Virus record (IMG/VR): IMGVR_UViG_3300036715_000722
Span: 1 to 25,475 of that record
Source: a virus
Length of the DNA: 25,475 bases
Strand: one strand, 5' to 3'
Of the stretch, positions 15,497 to 21,852 are shown one piece after another (position 1 is the first letter of the stretch; each line of letters begins with the position of its first letter). Below the pieces are notes generated by a model. That model worked only from the letters and a program-made list of their open reading frames with translations, did no database searches and was not told the origin of the DNA. The translations under genes and the position numbers were made by a program.

Positions 15497-16192
15497 TTAT
15501 ATTTGTCTAAAATTCATATCAATACTATTAGCGGCGGTACCAGCTGCTCCGTTAATATAGATCAGGAGGGAGGCGTATGGTGGCGATGGTTGAAAATACG
15601 GATTTACTGCAAGGGTTGGGGGGACAGGAAAAATGTATTGGTCGTCCGCGTTAGTTTCTTTAACGGTGAACAAATTAAAATTATTAGTAGCATCTAAAAA
15701 AGTGTGACCGTTATTACTAATGTCGAGCAGGGTGCCGTAAATAGTTGTATCGATAGAAGCAAGAGTTAATCTTGATGTAGTCAAAATATAATTAATATTA
15801 TTGCGGTCTAGATCAATACCAATCAAAGGGAAAAACCCATCATACCCAGAGCCTACTCTCACAAGCGCCGCGGCTCCACTAGTTGCTACAGAATAAACTT
15901 TGTCATAAATTTGTACGGAAGAAACAGTATTAGCGTTAGGCCCTGCTAAAACTTCGGTAACAAGAGTCCCATTTTGGATACCTCTTATAGTAAAGTTTAT
16001 TGCCGCAAGGTTGTTTGCAGAAGTAAGAGAAATAGACCTACTATATCCACGATCAATAAATGATACTTGGTTTGTGACTTGATTAACGAGATTGCCGTTT
16101 AAAACAAGATTATCCGCCCCAACAGTAGTTTGTAATGCGCATACATCTGATGTATTAGATGCTGGAAAAATGTATCTTAAATATCTAGACAT
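15497..16192 (-). CDS. Beta-sandwich phage structural protein (231 aa)
   Basis: 231 residues, almost all beta strand. The segment ALQTTVGADNLVLNGNLVNQ, then SISLTSANNLAAINFTIRG, QNGTLVTEVLAGPNANTVS and KVYSVATSGAAALVRVGSG, matches a recurrent phage domain with consensus (G)NL.LNG..., TFTI.G....G....E...GPNA.TV.S...F..V.SV. It is usually found beside capsid or tail genes and is uncharacterised. The gene follows the capsid gene after a 116-nt gap holding three hairpins, so it may be expressed at a lower level than the capsid. It is probably a minor head or tail surface protein. Confidence 0.7.
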   Translation of the reverse strand: MSRYLRYIFPASNTSDVCALQTTVGADNLVLNGNLVNQVTNQVSFIDRGYSRSISLTSANNLAAINFTIRGIQNGTLVTEVLAGPNANTVSSVQIYDKVYSVATSGAAALVRVGSGYDGFFPLIGIDLDRNNINYILTTSRLTLASIDTTIYGTLLDISNNGHTFLDATNNFNLFTVKETNADDQYIFPVPPTLAVNPYFQPSPPYASLLIYINGAAGTAANSIDMNFRQI

Positions 16193-16219
16193 AGGGCGAC
16201 TCTCTTTTAAATTTAAGTA

Positions 16220-16258
16220 AGTATGTAAATTAGAATAAAAACATCTAATTTACATACT
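16220..16258 (-). terminator. 15-bp perfect inverted repeat after the capsid gene
   Basis: Arms at 16220-16234 and 16244-16258 (AGTATGTAAATTAGA and its exact complement) flank a 9-nt loop. On the minus strand it lies about 50 nt after the capsid stop and before the 231-aa gene, with only a short T-poor tail, so it is better read as a partial terminator, RNA-processing site or mRNA stabiliser than as a strong intrinsic terminator. Confidence 0.6.
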
Positions 16259-16268
16259 CTTTAAGTAT

Positions 16269-16302
16269 GTGCAATTTTTGCACTATGTGCAATTTTGCAC
16301 AT
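16269..16302 (-). other. Two tandem GTGCAA hairpins after the capsid gene
   Basis: GTGCAA-TTT-TTGCAC (16269-16283) is followed directly by ATGTGCAA-TT-TTGCACAT (16285-16302). They are the first structures after the capsid stop codon on the minus strand. The shared GTGCAA arms suggest duplication of a palindrome. They could act as 3'-end mRNA stabilisers or as paired protein-binding sites. Confidence 0.55.
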
Positions 16303-16308
16303 CGCTAA

Positions 16309-17217
16309 TTAAACTCCAGGTGAACCAAAGATCCCACGTGGATTAGATACGCCAAAAGAATAACGCTCAGTAGCCTTAGCCATAACGTTATCTGTTGGAT
16401 AATCGACGTAAGTATCAGTCTCAACCGGTGTTCTTTGAAAATGTTTTAACCCATCTTCTGCGTCAGTAAGGATAAACCAAGCAGTAGCCGAAGTTAGGTA
16501 CTGATTAATTTTGTAGCCATCAGGGATATAGTCGTTGTGATATAAGGCGTTAATATCATTGTTTGCTACATCCACACGGAAAGCCGAATTAAGCAACCTA
16601 GAAGCAGCGAATTGCAACTCTCTCGGTAAAATCAGTTTTTTAGCCATAGTTTGAGACAAAATCCCGCTTTGCATAGGGAATTTTTGAATCAAAATAATAG
16701 CTTGCTCGACTCCTGCTTCACTAAAATCAACGTTTGGGGCAGCTCCAGCAAAGGCATTGGAGAATACACCACCGTCAATTGGGTGAGCAGCAGAACATAC
16801 AGATTGACCGTCACCGATAGGATAAGCTGCATTAAAAGCATTATTTAATACATTTGCACCAAGAATATTCTTAGTTACCCTTAAAGAATTTCTAAGTGAA
16901 ATTGCTTGTTGTGGAAACTGATTTTGATACAAATTATCTTCAACGGCTTCTTTAGTAATCGTAAAACTTAAACCAACTCTTTTATGAATATAGTTCGTCA
17001 CGATTCTTTGTCCCATACTATCAGTAGCAATAGGTTGACCTTCCATCTTAATATCAGCTGCGCCAAGATATTTCATCTCAACTTCGATTTCCTGATATTT
17101 ATCTGATTGGTAAGTTTTAAATATCTCTGTCCATTGTTCAGGATATGTTGGATATTGCCCAAAGACCGCCTTTAAACCAGGGCGGAGTAACTGAGCGATT
17201 TGTCCGGTATTTATCAT
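16309..17217 (-). CDS. Major capsid protein, HK97-like fold family (302 aa)
   Basis: 302 residues matching the pattern of a widespread phage major head protein: LLRPGLKAVFGQYPTYPEQW at the N-terminus, RVGLSFTITKEAVEDNLYQN, SAAHPIDGG..SN, NDINALYHNDYIPDGYKINQ, ATAWFILTDAEDGLKHFQRT, and the diagnostic C-terminal ERYSFGVSNPRGIFGSPG. It forms the icosahedral shell with help from the scaffold gene upstream. Length is normal for the family and the C-terminal signature is intact. It is preceded by the decoration-type gene with a 21-nt gap and followed by a hairpin cluster. A strong promoter and leader elements lie upstream of the pair, in keeping with high expression. The family call is strong; assignment to HK97 fold rests on established knowledge. 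Confidence 0.92.
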   Translation of the reverse strand: MINTGQIAQLLRPGLKAVFGQYPTYPEQWTEIFKTYQSDKYQEIEVEMKYLGAADIKMEGQPIATDSMGQRIVTNYIHKRVGLSFTITKEAVEDNLYQNQFPQQAISLRNSLRVTKNILGANVLNNAFNAAYPIGDGQSVCSAAHPIDGGVFSNAFAGAAPNVDFSEAGVEQAIILIQKFPMQSGILSQTMAKKLILPRELQFAASRLLNSAFRVDVANNDINALYHNDYIPDGYKINQYLTSATAWFILTDAEDGLKHFQRTPVETDTYVDYPTDNVMAKATERYSFGVSNPRGIFGSPGV

Positions 17218-17238
17218 AATTTTATACTCTTTTAATAA

Positions 17239-17994
17239 TTAAGCAGCTACTACGCCAAGAGAACCGCCTCTATAAGCATGATTGTTGATTGTGACCATTA
17301 CATTTAGGAAAGCGGCAGTTGTTGCATCTGCTGCGTAACTAATTGGATTACTTAAATTAATAGGATCATTGGTATAACCGATCACTTTTAAAGGAAGAGT
17401 GATAACAGTATGTGCTGGATTGTTGGCCGTAAATGTAGTTGCTAAAAAAGCTCCTGATTGACCGGTACGAGTACTACCAGCAACTGGATTCTGTGGAGCT
17501 AAGTTTCCACCACCACCGCCGAGTCCAAGCCCAAAGTTTTGACCCATTAAGCCATATGGAAAACGAGCCTCATTCAATACGTTTGTCCAAGTCGATACTT
17601 GTATATCAAAAACTGCACTTGGATCATCGATGACAAGAGCTGTAATTTTACTACCAGGCATAACTGCTGTAGAAGCTGGCCAGTAAGGAGCTTTGACGAG
17701 TACGCCTGTTGGCAGCATATATTCACAACCCATGAAGACACCAACGATTGAAACGGCATTTGTTCCGGCATTACCGTCTGTGTTAAATCCATATCTTGCT
17801 ATAGTACCGCCACCTTGATTGGCGAGAGCTGGATTCCAAATTACCGGATCTCCAGTAAAAATAGATGTCGCGTATGTTGCCACTCCGTCTGCGGGAGCAC
17901 TTATATAATATGTGTTTGTTTTTTCAGTCCAGCTACCACCATTGATTGATGATAGTGGTCTTAAGCCGAATGGTGCATTTACGCCATAAGCCAT
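17239..17994 (-). CDS. Capsid-associated (decoration-type) protein (251 aa)
   Basis: 251 residues starting MAYGVNAPFGLRPLSSINGG, then TNTYYISA, YATSIFTGDPVIWN, SIVGVFMGCEY, YWPASTAV, ALVIDDPSAVFDIQ, TRTGQSGAFLATTF and a closing VTINNHAYRGG. This N.PFG.RP....G......YYI....A..IF.GDPV pattern is common in phages, always near the capsid gene, and the protein is thought to decorate or cement the shell (not proven). The frame is open 64 codons further upstream, but I reject that start, because AAGAGG lies 5 nt before ATG 17994 and the upstream part is the leader RNA with its repeats. Confidence 0.82.
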   Translation of the reverse strand: MAYGVNAPFGLRPLSSINGGSWTEKTNTYYISAPADGVATYATSIFTGDPVIWNPALANQGGGTIARYGFNTDGNAGTNAVSIVGVFMGCEYMLPTGVLVKAPYWPASTAVMPGSKITALVIDDPSAVFDIQVSTWTNVLNEARFPYGLMGQNFGLGLGGGGGNLAPQNPVAGSTRTGQSGAFLATTFTANNPAHTVITLPLKVIGYTNDPINLSNPISYAADATTAAFLNVMVTINNHAYRGGSLGVVAA

Positions 17995-18031
17995 AGAAAC
18001 CTCTTGTTTTAAATTTAAAAAATTATTTTTT

Positions 18032-18093
18032 TTAAATCTTTTAAGGTAGAGATTTAAGAGACCGATAAAACGATTTTGAGTTTCGTAGAAACT
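18032..18093 (-). promoter_or_regulatory. Leader element copy 3 (proximal to the capsid operon)
   Basis: Minus strand: hairpin I AGTTTC-TAC-GAAACT (18093-18079), CAAAATCG, a short spacer with ATCGGT, then hairpin II with an 8-bp stem TTAAATCT/AGATTTAA around loop CTACCTTAAA (18057-18032). It ends 37 nt before the decoration gene ATG. The stem is entirely different from that of copies 1 and 4, yet fully paired around the same loop core. Confidence 0.65.
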
Positions 18094-18104
18094 AGTAATT
18101 GGAT

Positions 18105-18149
18105 AATCTTTTAAGGAGAGATTTGATAAACCGATGCAACGTTTTAACG
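18105..18149 (-). promoter_or_regulatory. Degenerate leader element between copies 3 and 4
   Basis: Hairpin II is present (AATCT/AGATT around loop CTCCTTAAA, 18123-18105), preceded by GCATCGGTTTAT, similar to copy 3. The usual hairpin I is replaced by an ACGTTAAAACGT sequence near 18142-18153. It is read as a decayed or diverged duplicate, giving three tandem elements ahead of the capsid genes. Confidence 0.5.
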
Positions 18150-18161
18150 TCTTGCCTGACA

Positions 18162-18219
18162 TGTTCCTTTTATGGAGGAGGAACAACCAAAAGATACGAT
18201 TTTGAGTTTCGTAGAAACT
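18162..18219 (-). promoter_or_regulatory. Leader element copy 4 (nearest the promoter)
   Basis: Minus strand: hairpin I AGTTTC-TAC-GAAACT (18219-18205), CAAAATCG, ATCTTTTGGT, then hairpin II with a 7-bp stem TGTTCCT/AGGAACA around loop CCTCCATAAA (18185-18162). It begins about 30 nt after the predicted transcription start of the capsid operon. The loop also contains CCTCC, complementary to a Shine-Dalgarno core, a property the other copies lack. Confidence 0.62.
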
Positions 18220-18254
18220 TTAAACTTCTTGTGAATCAAGAATACTAATTATTA

Positions 18255-18282
18255 ATTGTATTAAAATTATTCATTTCGTCAA
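18255..18282 (-). promoter_or_regulatory. Sigma-70-type promoter for the capsid operon
   Basis: Minus strand -35 TTGACG (18282-18277), 16-nt AT-rich spacer, -10 TACAAT (18260-18255). Transcription would start near 18248, giving a leader of about 250 nt that contains the three repeated elements before the decoration gene ATG at 17994. This is the best promoter match on the phage strand. Confidence 0.65.
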
Positions 18283-18316
18283 TAGATAATTTATTATTAA
18301 ATTTTTTAATTCATCT

Positions 18317-19477
18317 TTAGCTGGACATTATCATAACTGTAGCCCCATAAGGTAAAGCCGTTACTAACTCTCCGCTAGCATCAACTATAGAAATAACGAC
18401 GGAGCCAAGATTTCTAGTCGTCCAAAATCCATTATATACAATTGGCGGTAATGTCGAACCAAGACTTCCCAAAGATATCATTACACCATAATTAATATTA
18501 GGCATAGAAATAGTAAATAATATTTCATAATAGCCACCACTCCCAGTAATTGAAATCACATTAGACGAGTCCTCGATGACAATTGTATTAGAATTTCCAA
18601 CGATAGTATCAGTGAACACGCACCATGCCTTAGGAATAAAAGGGTTATTAAAAACTCCCGAAACAGTTAAATTCGGTATTGTGGCATTGCCATTGGCATC
18701 AATCAATACGCCATTAAGATTAAGTTCGCCAGTTCCGCCACCGCCTCCTGTAGTAAAAACAAGATCAGTATTAATATCCGTAGCTGTTAAATTATTGCCT
18801 GTAATAGAAAAAGAACCCACTTGAAGAGAATTTAAGTTAGACACATCCGGCAATAAATTGATGATCGGAACATCTAAAATACCATCGCCGTCAGTTACAT
18901 TAATATTAGTACCAGCAGTTATAGTAGTAGTAGTCCAGGTTAATGGATTATTGCCCGTAATTACGGCTAACCCTGTTGTAATAACATTATTTAAGTTAAA
19001 AATGGATGCCGGAAGTTTAAAATCAATTACAGCACCGGGTGGAACTACATTGCCATTAGTTATGTCGATCGAATTGTCTGAACTGCTAGCTTCGAATGCT
19101 ACAACGCCGTTATACCCACCTCCAAACGGAATAATACGCCATAACCCCGCCGAAGTGGAGGAGTCATATAGTTTAAAATCAATAATATCACCGGGATTCA
19201 AGGTGTATAAAAAGGTATTATCATTTTTTAGTATGTCAAAGGTATAGATAGAAATATTATTAAATATTACATCTGTGCCATTTGCGGAAAGCGTCGCATC
19301 TGGCAGGGCGATTGTCCACCCATCTTGGTCGGGATCAACCTCGTTAAAACCAGCAGCTACAGTACCGCCAATGAAAGAGGATGGCCACGACAAAACGATA
19401 TTATTAGTTAGCGTAATTAACTGATACGATACTTGTGTGGGGTAGACTGTGCTACCATTTACTATGGTGTAAGGCAT
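18317..19477 (-). CDS. Fibre-like / tail appendage protein (386 aa)
   Basis: 386 residues, beta-rich, rich in T, N, G, I and S. It opens MPYTIVNGSTVYPTQVSYQL and continues with LSWPSSFIGG, GWTIALPDATLSANGTDVIF, LWRIIPFGGGYNG and DNSIDITNG. This resembles N-terminal parts of phage fibre proteins that carry short beta-helical or beta-sandwich units. Glycine-rich TTGGGGGTGELNLNG at about 241-256 precedes a C-terminal beta domain. The ATG lies 2 nt after the stop of the 142-aa gene, so it is part of the head operon, although fibre genes usually sit after tail genes. It could be a capsid fibre or a tail appendage; I cannot decide. Confidence 0.65.
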   Translation of the reverse strand: MPYTIVNGSTVYPTQVSYQLITLTNNIVLSWPSSFIGGTVAAGFNEVDPDQDGWTIALPDATLSANGTDVIFNNISIYTFDILKNDNTFLYTLNPGDIIDFKLYDSSTSAGLWRIIPFGGGYNGVVAFEASSSDNSIDITNGNVVPPGAVIDFKLPASIFNLNNVITTGLAVITGNNPLTWTTTTITAGTNINVTDGDGILDVPIINLLPDVSNLNSLQVGSFSITGNNLTATDINTDLVFTTGGGGGTGELNLNGVLIDANGNATIPNLTVSGVFNNPFIPKAWCVFTDTIVGNSNTIVIEDSSNVISITGSGGYYEILFTISMPNINYGVMISLGSLGSTLPPIVYNGFWTTRNLGSVVISIVDASGELVTALPYGATVMIMSS

Positions 19478-19479
19478 AT

Positions 19480-19908
19480 TTAAAAATTATTTATAGAGGT
19501 TAATGGAGCGGCGAACCCTCCTAGATCATTACTAACGCCTCGTAATGACTTTATTTTATTTGCATTCAATTCATTAAATGCCTGCGTTGCTCTTTTGCAG
19601 AATACGTCTGGACGCTCCATCAAAATTACATCTTTATAAGAAATGTACTTTCTAGATAAAGCATTTCGCTCTAATGGATCAAAAGAATATCCTGGTGCTC
19701 TATCGGAAGGGACTAGAGTCCATCCTTTTGCTGCCATTTCTTCTACTCTAAAATTAGCCTCGCCTTTTATTCCAGTGTTCACCCATCTATAAGAATAACC
19801 ATCCTTTTTTACACCCTCAGGAAGAGTGAAAGGACTCATGTAATCCATGCTATACTCTTCTCTTGCTTCTTGTGTCCTTGCTTCGCCATCTCTTGTTGTA
19901 CGTGACAT
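19480..19908 (-). CDS. Conserved phage protein next to the scaffold (142 aa)
   Basis: 142 residues: a charged N-terminus (SRTTRDGEARTQEAREEY), then YSYRWVNTG, FRVEEMAAKGWTLVPSD and DVILMERPDVFCKRATQAFN. This Y.YRWV....R..EM...GW..VP......D.VLMERP pattern occurs in small proteins between scaffold and capsid genes of many podo- and siphophages; the role is not established. Its ribosome site (AAAAGGG) lies within the last codons of the scaffold gene, implying coupled translation. A head-assembly function is probable. Confidence 0.72.
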   Translation of the reverse strand: MSRTTRDGEARTQEAREEYSMDYMSPFTLPEGVKKDGYSYRWVNTGIKGEANFRVEEMAAKGWTLVPSDRAPGYSFDPLERNALSRKYISYKDVILMERPDVFCKRATQAFNELNANKIKSLRGVSNDLGGFAAPLTSINNF

Positions 19909-19910
19909 AA

Positions 19911-20897
19911 TTATTTACCCTTTTTTAAATCTTCTAATTTGTATCTAAGCCAGTCCTTTTCGCTGATTCCCGCATTGCTGCACATTCTTTTTTCATCAGA
20001 AGTTAGAATCATTTGTGTTGGACCGGAAGTCTTGCCGCCTATAGACGAGGTATAAGAATTTCTAACTGCTCCTACGGGGGCGACGGCATCTAAGCCCTTT
20101 GTATTCTTTGGTGATTCCTTTTTGATTTTTGATATGTAATCATCAATATGGTCAAAATATTCATCTGTAAAAAGAGCGGCTTCATTCCCGTTGCGATTTA
20201 AGTCGACGTCTAAATCATTAATAAATTTTGCAACTTTATTCGCCATATTGACATTATATTGCCCCGAATTAGGATCTAGATATTGATGATCTTCTAACCA
20301 ATCTTTGGCAATTTCTTGTTCTCTCTCGTTAAAGCGAGGATTTGTATATCCAGATTGTTCATAATCATTATTTTGTTTTGCAGGCGCAGGCTTTCCCCGC
20401 TCTTCTGTGTAGGCCCATTTCTCTAGATCATTGATGGTATGTATAGCCTTAGTTAAGGATATATCTGCTTCTAATAAAGAATCCAAATCACCCTCTTCTA
20501 TAGCTCTTCTTTTGTTCTCTTTTGCTTTATCTAAATCAGCATAAGCACTCTTCCCATAGTGATAAGTACCTGAGTTCAAAGATTCGCTAAGCATTTGTTT
20601 AAGCTGTAGATTTTCCTGATACAAAGCTTCTTTTTCTGCAATAGCTTGGTATTTGCGCTTTTTCTCTTTCCAGATTTTGCTTTTTTTCTTTTCTTGTTCA
20701 GCAGGGGCCTCAGCTTCGGCCTCTTGGATTTCTTCTTCTCCCAATGCCTCTGGCTCTTCTATTTCAGAAGACTCTTCTTGCTGACCGTTTTGTAACTTTT
20801 CTATCTCTTCTAAGGCCTGTTGTATCTCGACTAATCCGCTTGTATCCTGGTGTTCTTGATACGGCTCGGTATTAACGACATTTTGTTCTGAATTCAT
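19911..20897 (-). CDS. Phage scaffolding protein (328 aa)
   Basis: 328 residues, highly charged and helical. The first 70 residues are acidic and low-complexity (SSEIEEPEALGEEEIQEAEA). A lysine-rich block follows (EKKKSKIWKEKKRK) and a coiled coil of YQAIAEKEALYQENLQLKQM type. The middle contains NERE.EIAKDWLEDHQYLDP, and the C-terminus has LTSDEKRMCSNAGISEKDWL then RYKLEDLKKGK, a pattern I know from scaffold C-termini. It templates shell assembly and is then removed. Position between portal-side genes and the capsid is as expected. No protease gene is visible in the window, so P22-style exit without proteolysis is possible (inference). Confidence 0.8.
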   Translation of the reverse strand: MNSEQNVVNTEPYQEHQDTSGLVEIQQALEEIEKLQNGQQEESSEIEEPEALGEEEIQEAEAEAPAEQEKKKSKIWKEKKRKYQAIAEKEALYQENLQLKQMLSESLNSGTYHYGKSAYADLDKAKENKRRAIEEGDLDSLLEADISLTKAIHTINDLEKWAYTEERGKPAPAKQNNDYEQSGYTNPRFNEREQEIAKDWLEDHQYLDPNSGQYNVNMANKVAKFINDLDVDLNRNGNEAALFTDEYFDHIDDYISKIKKESPKNTKGLDAVAPVGAVRNSYTSSIGGKTSGPTQMILTSDEKRMCSNAGISEKDWLRYKLEDLKKGK

Positions 20898-20917
20898 AAT
20901 TTATCCATATATTTTAT

Positions 20918-21304
20918 TTATCTTGTTATGTGTGACGGATCAGAAATGATAAGGTCGATCGCATCTTCTTTTAAGACAAAAACTGGCAAGTTATGGCAAT
21001 GTATTTTGTATCCCGCATGTCTTGGGAATACTACCCAATCACCAACCTCGCACCATTTTCCCGTTTGTTCATAACGTGAATCTAAATAAGCGGCCTTAGA
21101 TTTCTTGACTACTAATCCAACGCAACTTCTATATTGTTGTTCGTCATGAACTATATCGGGTCTAAGAAGACCGTTTACTATTTTCGGCTCAGTATAAAGG
21201 CGAACTAATATCGTCCACCCTTGAGGTTCAATATCATTAAACTTGCTGATTTCTTCTTCTTTTGAGAAGTTGTTTAAATCAATTCCTAAATCTTCTTTAT
21301 TCAT
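20918..21304 (-). CDS. GroES-like co-chaperonin of phage type (128 aa)
   Basis: 128 residues with a cpn10-type pattern: PQGWTILVRLYTEPK (strand and start of the mobile loop), GLLRPDIVHDEQQ, a G.VV strand, and GDWVVFPRHAG (88-98), which corresponds to the GD.V.F....G turn of GroES; it ends with a VLKEDAID strand. Such genes (T4 gp31 is the functional precedent) let a phage retarget host GroEL for capsid folding. It lies immediately before the scaffold gene and overlaps the 59-aa gene by 8 nt. The call rests on pattern, not on a search. Confidence 0.78.
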   Translation of the reverse strand: MNKEDLGIDLNNFSKEEEISKFNDIEPQGWTILVRLYTEPKIVNGLLRPDIVHDEQQYRSCVGLVVKKSKAAYLDSRYEQTGKWCEVGDWVVFPRHAGYKIHCHNLPVFVLKEDAIDLIISDPSHITR

Positions 21305-21476
21305 CTGTACTTCCTTTGAATATGGTTTGACATATGTCTATTGCGTCTTGCATACCTTTGATTTGACCAACAGAAAATCGATATGAAGAAAAATCGTGAA
21401 TCTGCCCACTAATGACATAATTCTCAATTTTATTTTTTTCCTCACGTAGGTTTTCAACCAGTCTTTTTAAAAGCAT
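21297..21476 (-). CDS. Small conserved phage protein (59 aa)
   Basis: A 59-codon gene starting at ATG 21476, one base after the preceding stop, and ending in TAA that overlaps the next start by 8 nt (ATGAATAA). The protein reads MLLKRLVENLREEKNKIENY, then a GQIHDFSSYRFSVGQIKGMQ segment and DAIDICQTIF. This L..RL...L..E...IE..L.SG...D...Y....G...G...A..I pattern is a common small protein between portal and scaffold genes. It is all helical; function unknown. It is easily missed owing to its length. Confidence 0.78.
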   Translation of the reverse strand: MLLKRLVENLREEKNKIENYVISGQIHDFSSYRFSVGQIKGMQDAIDICQTIFKGSTDE

Positions 21477-21477
21477 T

Positions 21478-21852
21478 TTACAAAACGTCTTTTAATGATT
21501 TTTTCGTAACTTTAATTGGCAATCCTTGCGGAGTTGCTTGCTTTAAACGGATCTTAGCAACTCCACCCATAGCAAACTTTTGACACGCTCCTTTATCTTT
21601 TTTTGAAGCTCCTGTACGTACGCGCTCTTCAAGTCTTTCTACAGCTGCTGTCTCCATTTTTTCGTGAGATTTAGCCTTTTTAACCGAACCACCTTCTTTA
21701 TAAGCTCTCATTTTGCTTTTATCGGCACATGACTTTGAATAATAAACGTCATCTGCTTTGCCTGGATGGTTAAGTAATTTTTCGGCTTTCATGCGCATTG
21801 CATCAGGTTTGCCTTGATAACCTGCCTTCATATTTTTAGTAATTTGTGTCAT
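21478..21852 (-). CDS. Small basic phage protein (124 aa)
   Basis: 124 residues, strongly basic, with YKEGGSVKKAKSHEKME and FAMGGVAKIRLKQATPQG, the latter like AMGG..KIR segments in short proteins of podovirus-like clusters. There are three Cys (CADKS, ACQK and nearby) but no clear metal site. Its start lies inside the portal gene (17-nt overlap) and its stop lies one base before the next ATG. No function known to me; a DNA- or portal-associated virion role is a guess from charge and position. Confidence 0.65.
   Translation of the reverse strand: MTQITKNMKAGYQGKPDAMRMKAEKLLNHPGKADDVYYSKSCADKSKMRAYKEGGSVKKAKSHEKMETAAVERLEERVRTGASKKDKGACQKFAMGGVAKIRLKQATPQGLPIKVTKKSLKDVL

Noticed and set aside
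17995-18186. 64-codon N-terminal extension of the decoration-type protein
   Set aside because: It reads through the leader repeats, is K/L/F-rich and unlike the family N-terminus; the AAGAGG site before ATG 17994 and the MAYGVNAPFG start match homologues.
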